Below, piece after piece: positions 1 to 6,412 of a DNA stretch of 7,309 nt; within the stretch, counting starts at the first letter, position 1, and each line of letters begins with the position of its first letter. The notes under the pieces were generated by a model. The model did no database searches and was not told the DNA's origin. It saw only the letters and a program-made list of their open reading frames with translations. The DNA comes from Thaumarchaeota archaeon S13 (GTDB lineage: Archaea; Thermoproteota; Nitrososphaeria; Nitrososphaerales; Nitrosopumilaceae): assembly GCA_003724275.1 (NCBI GenBank), contig RHFA01000024.1:1-7309 (forward strand), in the 5' to 3' direction. A program made the position numbers and the translations under genes.

Positions 1-1679
1 GCGTGCGAGATGGCCTTTTTTGGGTCAAGTGACAGGGCGCGCCCAAACGAGTCCACGGCCTCTGCGTCGCGGCCGAGCGCGGTTAGCACGACGGCCCTGT
101 CGTGGTGCGGCGAGGGGTCATCCGGAGCCAGCTCGGCGGAGCGCGAGAACGGCTCCAGGGCCTCCTCGAGGCGACCCAGGTCGCGCAGCGCGGTGCCCAC
201 GTTAAAGTGGATCCTCGCGTCGCCGGGATCGAGCTCCAGCGCGCGCTTGTACGACTCGAGGGCGTCTTCGTGGCGACCCATGGCCCGGAGGGCCAGGCCG
301 CGCTCGTTGTGGGTCGCGGCGCCGGCGGGATCGCGCCCTATTGCGCGATCCAGCGACTCGAGGGCCTCCGCCGGGCGGCCCATCTCGGAGAGCAGGACGC
401 CGCGGTTCACCTGGGCCTCGGCGCTCTCCGGATCCAGCGCGATTGCGCGCTCGACGGACTCGAGGGCCTCCCCGCGACGGCCCTCCGCGCGCAGGGCGCC
501 GGCGCGGGCCATGTGCGCGCCAGCGGCGTTGGGATCAAGCCGCGCTGCGAGATCTAGCGCCTCTATCGCCTCGGCGTGGCGGCCCATGGCGCGGAGCGCG
601 CCTCCCAGGCAAAGGCGGGTCTTGGCGTCGCCTGGATCAAGCCTTGCGGCGCGCTCTAGCGCCTCTATCGCCTCGGCGTGGCGGCCCATGCTGGCCAGCG
701 ACTCTCCCCTGACCGTGTGCGCGCGAGCCATCTTCGGGTCTATCTCCAGCGCGCGGTCCAGCGAGGCGATCGCCTCGCCGTGGCGGCCCAGCTGAAAGAG
801 CGCGATGCCAATGCCAAAGTGCGGGCCCGCGGCGTGGGGGTCTAGCGCGGCGGCGGCCTCAAAGTCGGCGATCGCCTCGGCGTGGCGGCCCAGCCTGCCG
901 AGCGCGCCGGCCCTGTTGAGGTGCGCCCCACATGACGGCGCCAGGGCGATCTCGCGCCCAAGCGGCCCGAGGGCCTCGGCGTGGCGGCCCAGGCGCAAGA
1001 GGCAGCCGGCCAGGTTCCTGTGCGCGTCGGCGCCGCCGGGGTCGATCTCGGCCAGCCGCGCAAACGCCCCGGCGGCCTCCTCGTGGCGGCCGAGCCCTGC
1101 GAGCGTGGCACCCCTCTCCGAGTGGGCAGTGGCGTTGCCTGGGTCAAGCTCTACTGCGCGGTCAAGGTCTGCCAGCGCCTCCTCGGGCGACCCGAGCGCG
1201 CGCCGGATCACGGCCCTGACCCCGTAAGCGTGGGCAGCGCCAGGGTCAAGCTCGACGGAGCGATCCAGCGACTTGATCGCCTCGCCGTCGCGGCCCAGGT
1301 TATGGAGCTCGAGGCCAATGTTGGCGTGGTACGTCGCGTCTCCAGGATCCAGCTCTATTGCGCTGCGAAACGAGGCCAGCGCCGCGGCGTGGTCGCCCAG
1401 CGAGGCCAGCGCCGCGCCGCGCGTCGCGTGCGCGCCGGCGCGGCCGGGATCCAGCGATATGGCGCGCGAGGACGCCTCTAGGGACTCTTTGTGCATCCCG
1501 AGCATAAAGAGCAGCTTTGCCTTGAGGGTGCGCAGGCCTGCGTCCTTGGGATACTCGGCGATGCCCTCCCCAATCCTGGCCAGCGCGGCGCTGCTGTTCC
1601 CGCCCTCATGCAGCGCGACGGCCTCTCTTGCGCACCGCCCCGCTTCGCCCCCCGATCCTTCTCCCTGCGGACGGCTCAT
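1..1679 (-). CDS. Large TPR-repeat protein, 3' end beyond window
   Basis: The minus-strand frame stays open from ATG 1679 to the left edge, giving 559 codons plus two bases with no stop. After a divergent first unit (about residues 13-46) come 15 complete TPR units from residue 47, then the start of another. Each is 34 residues, with the usual A..H...G.AL..LGRH.EA...F..A..LDP pattern; the unit at about 217-249 is one residue short. TPR units stack as helix pairs that bind peptides or partner proteins, so a scaffold or adaptor role is likely, but no catalytic domain is visible. There is no signal peptide or membrane helix, which suggests the cytosol. ATG 1679 is preferred because a TATA-like box lies 23 nt upstream. 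An in-frame ATG at 1712 would overlap that box. The binding partner is unknown, and a domain beyond the window edge cannot be excluded. Confidence 0.9.
   Translation of the reverse strand, partial: MSRPQGEGSGGEAGRCAREAVALHEGGNSSAALARIGEGIAEYPKDAGLRTLKAKLLFMLGMHKESLEASSRAISLDPGRAGAHATRGAALASLGDHAAALASFRSAIELDPGDATYHANIGLELHNLGRDGEAIKSLDRSVELDPGAAHAYGVRAVIRRALGSPEEALADLDRAVELDPGNATAHSERGATLAGLGRHEEAAGAFARLAEIDPGGADAHRNLAGCLLRLGRHAEALGPLGREIALAPSCGAHLNRAGALGRLGRHAEAIADFEAAAALDPHAAGPHFGIGIALFQLGRHGEAIASLDRALEIDPKMARAHTVRGESLASMGRHAEAIEALERAARLDPGDAKTRLCLGGALRAMGRHAEAIEALDLAARLDPNAAGAHMARAGALRAEGRRGEALESVERAIALDPESAEAQVNRGVLLSEMGRPAEALESLDRAIGRDPAGAATHNERGLALRAMGRHEDALESYKRALELDPGDARIHFNVGTALRDLGRLEEALEPFSRSAELAPDDPSPHHDRAVVLTALGRDAEAVDSFGRALSLDPKKAISH
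553..690 (-). repeat. Near-identical adjacent TPR units (36-bp exact direct repeat)
   Basis: Bases 553-588 and 655-690 are identical over 36 bp, exactly 102 bp apart, which is one 34-codon TPR unit. Both copies encode the MGRHAEAIEAL stretch of adjacent units. Most other units match at protein level but differ more in DNA, so this pair looks like a recent unit duplication or gene conversion. Confidence 0.85.
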
Positions 1680-1700
1680 GCGGCTCGCGCCGTGTAATGG

Positions 1701-1710
1701 TAATTTAAGC
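1701..1710 (-). promoter_or_regulatory. TATA-like box of the left TPR gene
   Basis: On the minus strand this reads GCTTAAATTA. The 8-mer GCTTAAAT ends 23 nt before ATG 1679. The same 8-mer at the same distance precedes the other TPR gene at 6126. Archaeal transcription starts roughly 25 nt downstream of the TATA box, so the message is probably leaderless. Confidence 0.65.
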
Positions 1711-1720
1711 ATAGGCCGCC

Positions 1721-1742
1721 CCGCGCGCAGGCGGGCGCGCGG
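1721..1742. repeat. GC-only inverted repeat upstream of TPR promoter
   Basis: CCGCGCGC (1721-1728) and GCGCGCGG (1735-1742) are perfect 8-bp complements around the loop AGGCGG. The repeat lies just upstream of the TATA-like box of the left TPR gene. It could be an operator or an RNA hairpin. Chance is possible in such GC-rich DNA. Confidence 0.45.
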
Positions 1743-1895
1743 CAGGCCACCATCGACCCGGTCGTTCAACGGAGCGAGGCAGGCGGCTCATGCCCGCCAG
1801 GCTGCCTGCTGCATGCATGGAACATCCGGCCGGCTTGCTAGCTGTAGCGCTCCTGCTGAAACGCTGCGGGCTGGGAAGGGCTTGCAGGGGGCATA

Positions 1896-2585
1896 TCAAG
1901 GCATACTATGTGCACGGAGGGCTCGCAGGCGCGCAAGGCACCAAAGCGCCTCATCGGCCAGCTCGGGAATGTCGTTTAGGCCGTCCACGTACAACAGGCT
2001 GAACGCGATTCTGCAAATCAGGATCAGCAGCGTGAACGCGATGGCGCGCCGGTTTTCTACAGGGAAAGGCCACGCTTGAGGCTCACGTGGAGAGAGGCGC
2101 CTATTGGATGTGGAGGGACTGTCCGTGGGGACGCTCCCTGATCCCTCAAGGAGATCAAGCTTGACCGCTTGTTGGCGCCCAGATAATGAAGGCTGGTGCC
2201 CGTCGCGGGAAACAAAGGCATCATGGGCGTCGTCGGCTAGGCGTTTCACAACTTGCTCAGCCTCGATCTCAAACCCATCGCTGCCACAGGATCCCGGGTC
2301 AGATCCGTGAAGGAGGGTGTGCGTCTTGCCAGCAAAATACAGGGCAGTCTTTATGGTGATTGACATCACGTGCCTGGCAAGGGAGCCTTTAGGCGGAATT
2401 TTAGCCACAATGGCACATGCCAGACTTTGGGAAAATTTTCCAATAACGAAACTAGGGATTTTTAAAAGCAGGTGCCTGGCCATGGAATCAAGCTGCAGAT
2501 CCCCGTGGAGCATTATGCCCCCGGGGTCACCGTCAGGAGCAAAGCCGTCCGGCACGACAACGTGCCTCATGGCCCAATCCGTCAT
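1896..2585 (-). CDS. Unrecognised protein with one C-terminal membrane helix
   Basis: From ATG 2585 this frame gives 229 aa ending at TGA 1896-1898. I do not recognise the family. The first part is mixed polar and hydrophobic (for example LLLKIPSFVIGKFSQSL). An acidic helical stretch follows (FEIEAEQVVKRLADDAHDAF), then a Ser/Pro-rich linker. A membrane helix lies at about residues 181-200 (AIAFTLLILICRIAFSLLYV), with an acidic tail after it. By eye the codons show a coding pattern: GC-rich first and third positions and a poorer second position. The DNA around 2310-2480 is AT-richer than its surroundings. The start is unsure. The frame is open to TTG 3065, and GTG 3044 lies about 25 nt after a TATATATA tract, but the intervening translation is Pro/Ala/Arg-rich and looks non-coding. 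ATG 2366 is another option. No TATA box lies at the expected distance from 2585, so this may be a decayed gene. Confidence 0.4.
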   Translation of the reverse strand: MTDWAMRHVVVPDGFAPDGDPGGIMLHGDLQLDSMARHLLLKIPSFVIGKFSQSLACAIVAKIPPKGSLARHVMSITIKTALYFAGKTHTLLHGSDPGSCGSDGFEIEAEQVVKRLADDAHDAFVSRDGHQPSLSGRQQAVKLDLLEGSGSVPTDSPSTSNRRLSPREPQAWPFPVENRRAIAFTLLILICRIAFSLLYVDGLNDIPELADEALWCLARLRALRAHSMP

Positions 2586-2755
2586 TTGCGTGAACAGGGA
2601 GATGACGCCCTCTGCTCCGCCAAGAGCGGGTCGGGCCCTTCGCGGAGCCGCACCCGTTAGCACGGGTCGCCACCTTGTGCCACCGCGCAGCGCCGCGCTG
2701 GCCGCCATCGACGCGCCCCGGGCGCGGGCATGCGCGCTGTGGGGCGGTGCTTGCC

Positions 2756-2775
2756 CGGATCCAAGCCAGGATCCG
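2756..2775. repeat. Inverted repeat CGGATCC / GGATCCG
   Basis: CGGATCC (2756-2762) and GGATCCG (2769-2775) are perfect complements around a 6-nt spacer, AAGCCA. Further GGATCC copies follow at 2802 and 2961. The role is unknown; it may be a small hairpin or a protein site. Confidence 0.35.
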
Positions 2776-3065
2776 TCAGGAGCGCGCGCGTGCGGCATGC
2801 AGGATCCGGGCTCTCCGGGACGGCCTGTCCGAGTGGGGAGCACGGGAGAATCCGGGTCGGCGATTGTGGCATGCGCGGCGGCCGGGCTGCATGGGCGCCT
2901 GATGCCGGCGCCCCGCAGAAGGGGTCGCGGCGCTCCCTGCCAAGGCGTGTCATCCGGGTTGGATCCTGGAGGCATGGGGAAGGCGCCTTGTTCGACGGCT
3001 CGCGCCGCCGCGTGGCTCGCCTGGTCGCCATGGGTTGCGCTCACAAGAGGCTCAATCACGCCCAA

Positions 3066-3074
3066 TTATATATA
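3066..3074 (-). promoter_or_regulatory. TATATATAA tract, possible promoter
   Basis: The minus strand reads TATATATAA in an otherwise GC-rich area. The TATATA at 3074-3069 ends about 25 nt before a GTG at 3044, which is in frame with the open frame ending at 1896. This matches the spacing of the four better promoters. Read on the plus strand, the nearby GTG codons at 3091 and 3104 hit stops within a few codons, so a leftward promoter is the more likely reading. Confidence 0.3.
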
Positions 3075-3190
3075 GATATTCAATAGTCCGGTGTTCACCC
3101 ACGGTGAGCTCTGAATTCACCTAGGCATTTCTTGGGGCGTGGCCGACCGGCCTTGCTGCCATGCCCGGCGGCGCCAGCCCGCGGCGCATG

Positions 3191-3198
3191 GTATAAAC
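3191..3198 (+). promoter_or_regulatory. TATA box of the zinc-ribbon/YwgA-like gene
   Basis: GTATAAAC ends 24 nt before ATG 3223. This is the clearest TATA box in the window and fixes the start of the downstream gene as a leaderless message. Confidence 0.7.
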
Positions 3199-3222
3199 GG
3201 CTCCACCCGTGGCGGCCGCGGC

Positions 3223-4044
3223 ATGAGCGGCGTGAGCGCTCCCATGTGCAGTAACGGCCACGGCCCCCTAAAATGGAGGAGGGGCGCGCAGGCGTACGCC
3301 TGCCCAGAGTGCGGCCACGAGGCGCCCCTTGATGTTCGCCTGCGTGACGTGTCCGAGGCGGGCCATGGCGTGGCCGCAGACGCCGCCGTGGAGGGCATGC
3401 GGGGCCGCCCGACTGCCGGCTCGGCGACCCTGGCCGGCTACGCCCGGATGGAGCTCTCGCGCCAGAGCCCGCATGCCACAGGCCTTCCAGCGGCGCAGGC
3501 GCTCGTCGGCCCCTCGCTTGGCGCGAGGCTGGGCACCTATGTCGTGCCACAGGATCCGGCCGGCGGCGTCACGCCGCACGCGGAGCTTGTGGGGACGCTG
3601 GTGAGGTTTATCGCATACCTGGGGAAAAACTCGATAATGGATGACGTTGAGGCTCCCAGGGGCCACCACATGCTGCACAAGTACGCCTACATTGCCAAGG
3701 GACTCGGCATGCGCCTTGGCTACGACTTTGACTTTTTGGAGAACGGCGCGTTCTCTGCGGATCTCGAGGTGGATCTGTTTAGGCTCAAGGACGCAGAGGG
3801 CGGCACGGAGCCCTTTGGCGGGGACGCCGGCGCGTCAGAGGCGTTCCTGGAGCTCGTGCGCGGAAGGGACGCCGAGTGGCTGCAGCTGGCGACGTTTGCA
3901 ATGCGCCGGCGCGGCAGGGCGGGGGCACTCGAGGAGTTCCTGGCTAGGCCGCGGGGAATAATATCATACGACGGCGGAATGGCAAGGGACGCCTTTGCGG
4001 CCGTGGACAGGTGCACACGGGGGTTGGCGGTGGATGCGCCCTGA
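3223..4044 (+). CDS. Zinc-ribbon-like protein with YwgA/Panacea-like region
   Basis: The product is 273 aa. The N-terminus has a probable metal site: C9-x3-H13 and C27-x2-C30, with H32 as another possible ligand, in a ribbon-like YACPECGHE context. After a variable linker (about 35-120), residues about 122-190 contain HKYAYIAKGLGMRLGYDFDF, then NGAFSADLEVDLFRL. By eye this matches the core of YwgA/Panacea (DUF4065-like) domains, where the usual motif is G-P-Y-S; here it is G-A-F-S. That fold occurs in small regulatory proteins and in antitoxins of Panacea toxin-antitoxin pairs. A helical C-terminus follows (about 205-273). The likely role is a cytosolic DNA- or protein-binding regulator; the exact function is not known. 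ATG 3223 is chosen over the upstream GTG 3139 because of the TATA box 24 nt before it. The gene overlaps the next one by 11 nt, implying co-expression. Confidence 0.8.
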   Translation: MSGVSAPMCSNGHGPLKWRRGAQAYACPECGHEAPLDVRLRDVSEAGHGVAADAAVEGMRGRPTAGSATLAGYARMELSRQSPHATGLPAAQALVGPSLGARLGTYVVPQDPAGGVTPHAELVGTLVRFIAYLGKNSIMDDVEAPRGHHMLHKYAYIAKGLGMRLGYDFDFLENGAFSADLEVDLFRLKDAEGGTEPFGGDAGASEAFLELVRGRDAEWLQLATFAMRRRGRAGALEEFLARPRGIISYDGGMARDAFAAVDRCTRGLAVDAP

Positions 4045-4675
4045 GGCGCCATGGCGCCTGGCCCGTGGCGCGCGCGGCAGGATCTCCAATCTCCTGGCCG
4101 CGGCAAGGCGGGTGCCGCGCTGCCTTGATCCCAGGCCATGGATAGTCAGGACCAGGCACGCAGACCTGCTGCTTACCGCGGCGTACATCGCCGCGGGCGC
4201 GCTGGTCCTGCTTGCCTTCGGCGAGCTGGACGCCCCAAACCTCGTGGTTGGCCTGCCGCCGGCGGCGTTTATACTGCTCGTTCTGATCCGCGCATACAGG
4301 GCAAACGCGGCGCAGAGGGAAGAGGAGGCCGGAGAGATCGCCGCCGCTCGCTCCATGGCGCGCCAGTGCAGGAGGCTTGTGGGGCTGATTGAGGAGTCCC
4401 TCTCTGGATCGCCGGAGGACTACCGCGCCGGCCTGGCCCTAAACCAGCTCTCCTCCACGGTTATGCTGCTTGTGGCGCGCTATCGCAGGTACCTGGACAA
4501 GAGCGCCGTCTGGGCGGCAATGGAGGCCGAGAGGCTGATCATGGGGGCGGGGCTCTCCCGGGACGGGGATCTCAAGGATCGAATGCGCCCAATAGGCCAC
4601 CAGATCGGGATCATGAGCGCGGGCATAGTCGACATTGACGACCCGCTCCTGCGCGCGGGCCGGGGCAGGATATAG
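4034..4675 (+). CDS. Two-helix membrane protein of unknown family
   Basis: The 213-aa product is not recognised. It has an Arg-rich N-terminus (about 1-43) and two hydrophobic segments at about 44-63 (ADLLLTAAYIAAGALVLLAF) and 69-88 (NLVVGLPPAAFILLVLIRAY), joined by a very short loop. A mostly helical soluble region follows from about 90 to 213. The positive N-terminus and the RAYRANAAQR after the second helix suggest that both ends face the cytoplasm, with a hairpin in the membrane. The soluble part is rich in Arg, Glu and Ala, as in a coiled or helical-bundle domain. ATG 4034 lies 11 nt inside the end of the upstream gene, and no separate TATA box is seen, so the two probably share one transcript and are translationally coupled. 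An in-frame ATG at 3995 would overlap further and is less likely. It ends 20 bp from the convergent TPR gene. Confidence 0.75.
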   Translation: MRPEAPWRLARGARGRISNLLAAARRVPRCLDPRPWIVRTRHADLLLTAAYIAAGALVLLAFGELDAPNLVVGLPPAAFILLVLIRAYRANAAQREEEAGEIAAARSMARQCRRLVGLIEESLSGSPEDYRAGLALNQLSSTVMLLVARYRRYLDKSAVWAAMEAERLIMGAGLSRDGDLKDRMRPIGHQIGIMSAGIVDIDDPLLRAGRGRI

Positions 4676-4695
4676 CGCGCGCCTGCGGATCCCTG

Positions 4696-6126
4696 TCAGG
4701 GGGCAGCCTCGCGAACCCTAGAGCCGCCTCGCGGATCCAGGTTTACCGCCATGGTCAGGGCCGCCCTGGCCGCGTCGCTTTCCCCGAGGCCCAGGAGGGC
4801 CGTCCCGCGGCCCAGGTGCAGTGACGCGCTGCGCGGGTCTGACCTTAGGGCCAGGTCAAAGGAGGCCAGGGCCTCTTTATGGCGCCCGAGGTTGAGCAGC
4901 GCGCTGCCGAGGCTTCCGTGGGCCGCGGTGCTGCGCGGGGCGAGCAGGGTGGCCTGGCGCAGCGGCTCGACGGCCTCCTCGTAGATCTCTAGGTTGAGCA
5001 GGGCCGTCCCGTGGCCAAGGTGCATGTCCGCGTTCTTGGGGTCGGCCTCCACGGCGCGGGCCAGGGATCCTAGGGCGTCCCCGTTGCGCCCGAGGTTGAG
5101 CAGCGCGTGGCCGCGGCCAAAGTGGGCAAGCGCGACGCTTTGGTCAAGGGTGATCGCGCGGTCAAAGGAGGCCAGGGCCTCTTCGCTGCGGCCCAGGTCG
5201 AGGAGCGCCGTGCCGCGGCTGGCGTGCGCTGCGGCAATGTTGGGCTCGAGCTCGATGGCCTTGGCAAAGGACGACAGCGCCTCCTCGCGCAGCTTGAGGT
5301 TGAGGAGCGCCGTGCCGCGCCCATAGTGGACAGAATAGTCCCCTGCCCCCAGCGTGATCGCGTGGTCAAAGGAGCGGAGCGCCTCGGCGTGGCGGCCAAG
5401 CGAGAGGAGCGCATTGCCGCCGCTGACGTGGGTTGACGCGCTCGCGGGATCAATCTTGCCCGCGCGCTCAAAGGCGGCCAGCGCCTCGTCGTCTCGCCCG
5501 AGCGCGCGAAGCGCGTGACCGACGTTACCGTGCGCGTCTGCGCTGCCTGGCTCGATCTCGGCGACGCGCTCAAAGGCGGCCAGCGCCTCGTCGTTTCGGC
5601 CAAGCTCGCGAAGCGTGTGCCCAATGTTGCTCTGTGCCACGGCGCTGCCTGGCTCGAGCTCGGCGACTCGCTTAAAGGAGACCAGGGCCTCAGAGTGGCG
5701 GCCGAGCGCGCGAAGCGCATAGCCAGAGTTTGTGTGGGCCTCCACGCTGTCCTGGTCTAGCCTTGCGGCCTTTTCAAAGGCGGCCAGCGCGTCGGCGTTG
5801 CGCCCTAGCGCATACAGGAGGCGACCGTGGTTGTTGTGCGCCACGGCGCTGTCCGGCCTTAGTCTCGCGGCCTCCTCAAAGTCCTCCAGAGCGTCCCCGT
5901 GCCTGCCCAGCGCGCGCAGCGCATAGCCCCTGTTACTGAGCATGTCGGCGTTTTTGGGATCCATCCCAACCGCCTTGTCAAAGGAGGCCAGCGCCTCTGC
6001 GTGACGGCCGCGCCTGTACATGGCGAGGCCCTGCTTGTGGTGGCTCTCGGCGCTGTTGCCAGCGGCAGCTGCGACGATCAGGCCCGCAAGGGCAGCCCCT
6101 AGGAGTATGGCGCCGGGCGCAACCAT
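4696..6126 (-). CDS. Exported or membrane-anchored 13-TPR protein
   Basis: From ATG 6126 the product is 476 aa. Residues 1-23 form a hydrophobic N-terminus (APGAILLGAALAGLIVAAAA), either a signal peptide or an uncleaved anchor. Thirteen consecutive 34-residue TPR units then fill about 26-467, with a 9-residue tail. The units share H..RG.ALL.LGR..EAL.SF..A..LDP. Units 8-13 (GTALLNL type) resemble one another more closely than units 1-7 (GYALRAL type), so the array may have grown by two rounds of unit duplication. TPR superhelices bind peptides or proteins; this one would display the array outside the membrane. The frame is open to ATG 6300, but the extra 58 residues are Arg/Cys/Gly-rich and would bury the hydrophobic segment. 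The box GCTTAAAT 23 nt before 6126 supports the shorter form. It is convergent with the membrane-protein gene and divergent from the 6413 gene. Confidence 0.9.
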   Translation of the reverse strand: MVAPGAILLGAALAGLIVAAAAGNSAESHHKQGLAMYRRGRHAEALASFDKAVGMDPKNADMLSNRGYALRALGRHGDALEDFEEAARLRPDSAVAHNNHGRLLYALGRNADALAAFEKAARLDQDSVEAHTNSGYALRALGRHSEALVSFKRVAELEPGSAVAQSNIGHTLRELGRNDEALAAFERVAEIEPGSADAHGNVGHALRALGRDDEALAAFERAGKIDPASASTHVSGGNALLSLGRHAEALRSFDHAITLGAGDYSVHYGRGTALLNLKLREEALSSFAKAIELEPNIAAAHASRGTALLDLGRSEEALASFDRAITLDQSVALAHFGRGHALLNLGRNGDALGSLARAVEADPKNADMHLGHGTALLNLEIYEEAVEPLRQATLLAPRSTAAHGSLGSALLNLGRHKEALASFDLALRSDPRSASLHLGRGTALLGLGESDAARAALTMAVNLDPRGGSRVREAAP

Positions 6127-6149
6127 GCGCCGCCGGGAGACGGGCCGGG

Positions 6150-6157
6150 ATTTAAGC
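6150..6157 (-). promoter_or_regulatory. TATA-like box of the right TPR gene
   Basis: The minus strand reads GCTTAAAT, ending 23 nt before ATG 6126. Sequence and spacing are identical to the box of the left TPR gene, which supports both starts and possible shared regulation. Confidence 0.65.
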
Positions 6158-6267
6158 GTTGGGCGGGCCGCGCAGGCCGCCCCGGCCCCGCACTCGCTCG
6201 CGCGCGCCCTTTTCCCGCAGCGCCCTTTGAGGGGCACCGGCCCACACGCGCTTCGGCCAGAGCATTT

Positions 6268-6284
6268 GGATCCTTTGGCCAAAA
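6268..6284. repeat. 17-bp motif, copy 1 (divergent promoter region)
   Basis: GGATCCTTTGGCCAAAA contains the perfect palindrome TTTGGCCAAA (6274-6283). It lies roughly midway between the leftward TATA box at 6150 and the rightward one at 6380. A 15/17 copy is at 7040-7056. It may be a protein-binding site acting on one or both divergent genes. Confidence 0.4.
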
Positions 6285-6379
6285 GTGGCCATTTGGGCAC
6301 AATCCTGGGGTGTATTCACCGGCTCTCTGGGGTGCGAGCAGGATGGGCCTGTCCCCCGGGGGTGAGGGTTTGCGCCATG

Positions 6380-6387
6380 GTTTAAAA
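6380..6387 (+). promoter_or_regulatory. TATA box of the small membrane-protein gene
   Basis: GTTTAAAA ends 25 nt before ATG 6413, the same geometry as the other promoters here. This predicts a leaderless transcript. Confidence 0.65.
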
Positions 6388-6412
6388 GTCACCTCGGCGG
6401 GCAAGCGCAGCA

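Larger units (their letters stand above)
2586..3222. other. Stretch without a well-supported gene
   Basis: Long open frames exist on both strands, as expected at this GC content. Their translations are low-complexity mixtures of Pro, Ala, Gly and Arg with no recognisable domain. The stretch holds GGATCC at 2757, 2769, 2802 and 2961, related ATCCGGG motifs near 2804, 2851 and 2952, a TATATATA tract at 3067-3074, and the promoter of the rightward unit at 3191. If the 1896 ORF really begins at GTG 3044, about 460 bases of this stretch would be its coding sequence. Confidence 0.5.

Noticed and set aside
10..1227. Long plus-strand open frames opposite the left TPR gene
   Set aside because: They are Ser/Arg/Ala-rich antisense shadows of a 102-bp periodic array; the minus frame gives clear TPR units.
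553..1480. Regularly spaced repeats, considered as a CRISPR or tandem satellite
   Set aside because: The 102-bp period equals 34 codons and encodes TPR units; there are no unique spacers.
1680..1712. Upstream in-frame ATG 1712 for the left TPR gene
   Set aside because: It overlaps the TATA-like box, whereas 1679 has the same box-to-start distance as the other TPR gene.
1705..1899. 64-codon minus-strand frame between the TPR gene and the 1896 ORF
   Set aside because: TTG start, Pro/Arg/Ala-rich translation, and it covers the TPR promoter.
2317..3075. Plus-strand 252-codon frame
   Set aside because: GTG start with no usable promoter spacing and a low-complexity translation; the opposite strand below 2585 looks more like coding sequence.
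6127..6300. N-terminal extension of the right TPR protein to ATG 6300
   Set aside because: It would place 58 Arg/Cys/Gly-rich residues before a good signal or anchor segment and would overlap the TATA-like box at 6150.
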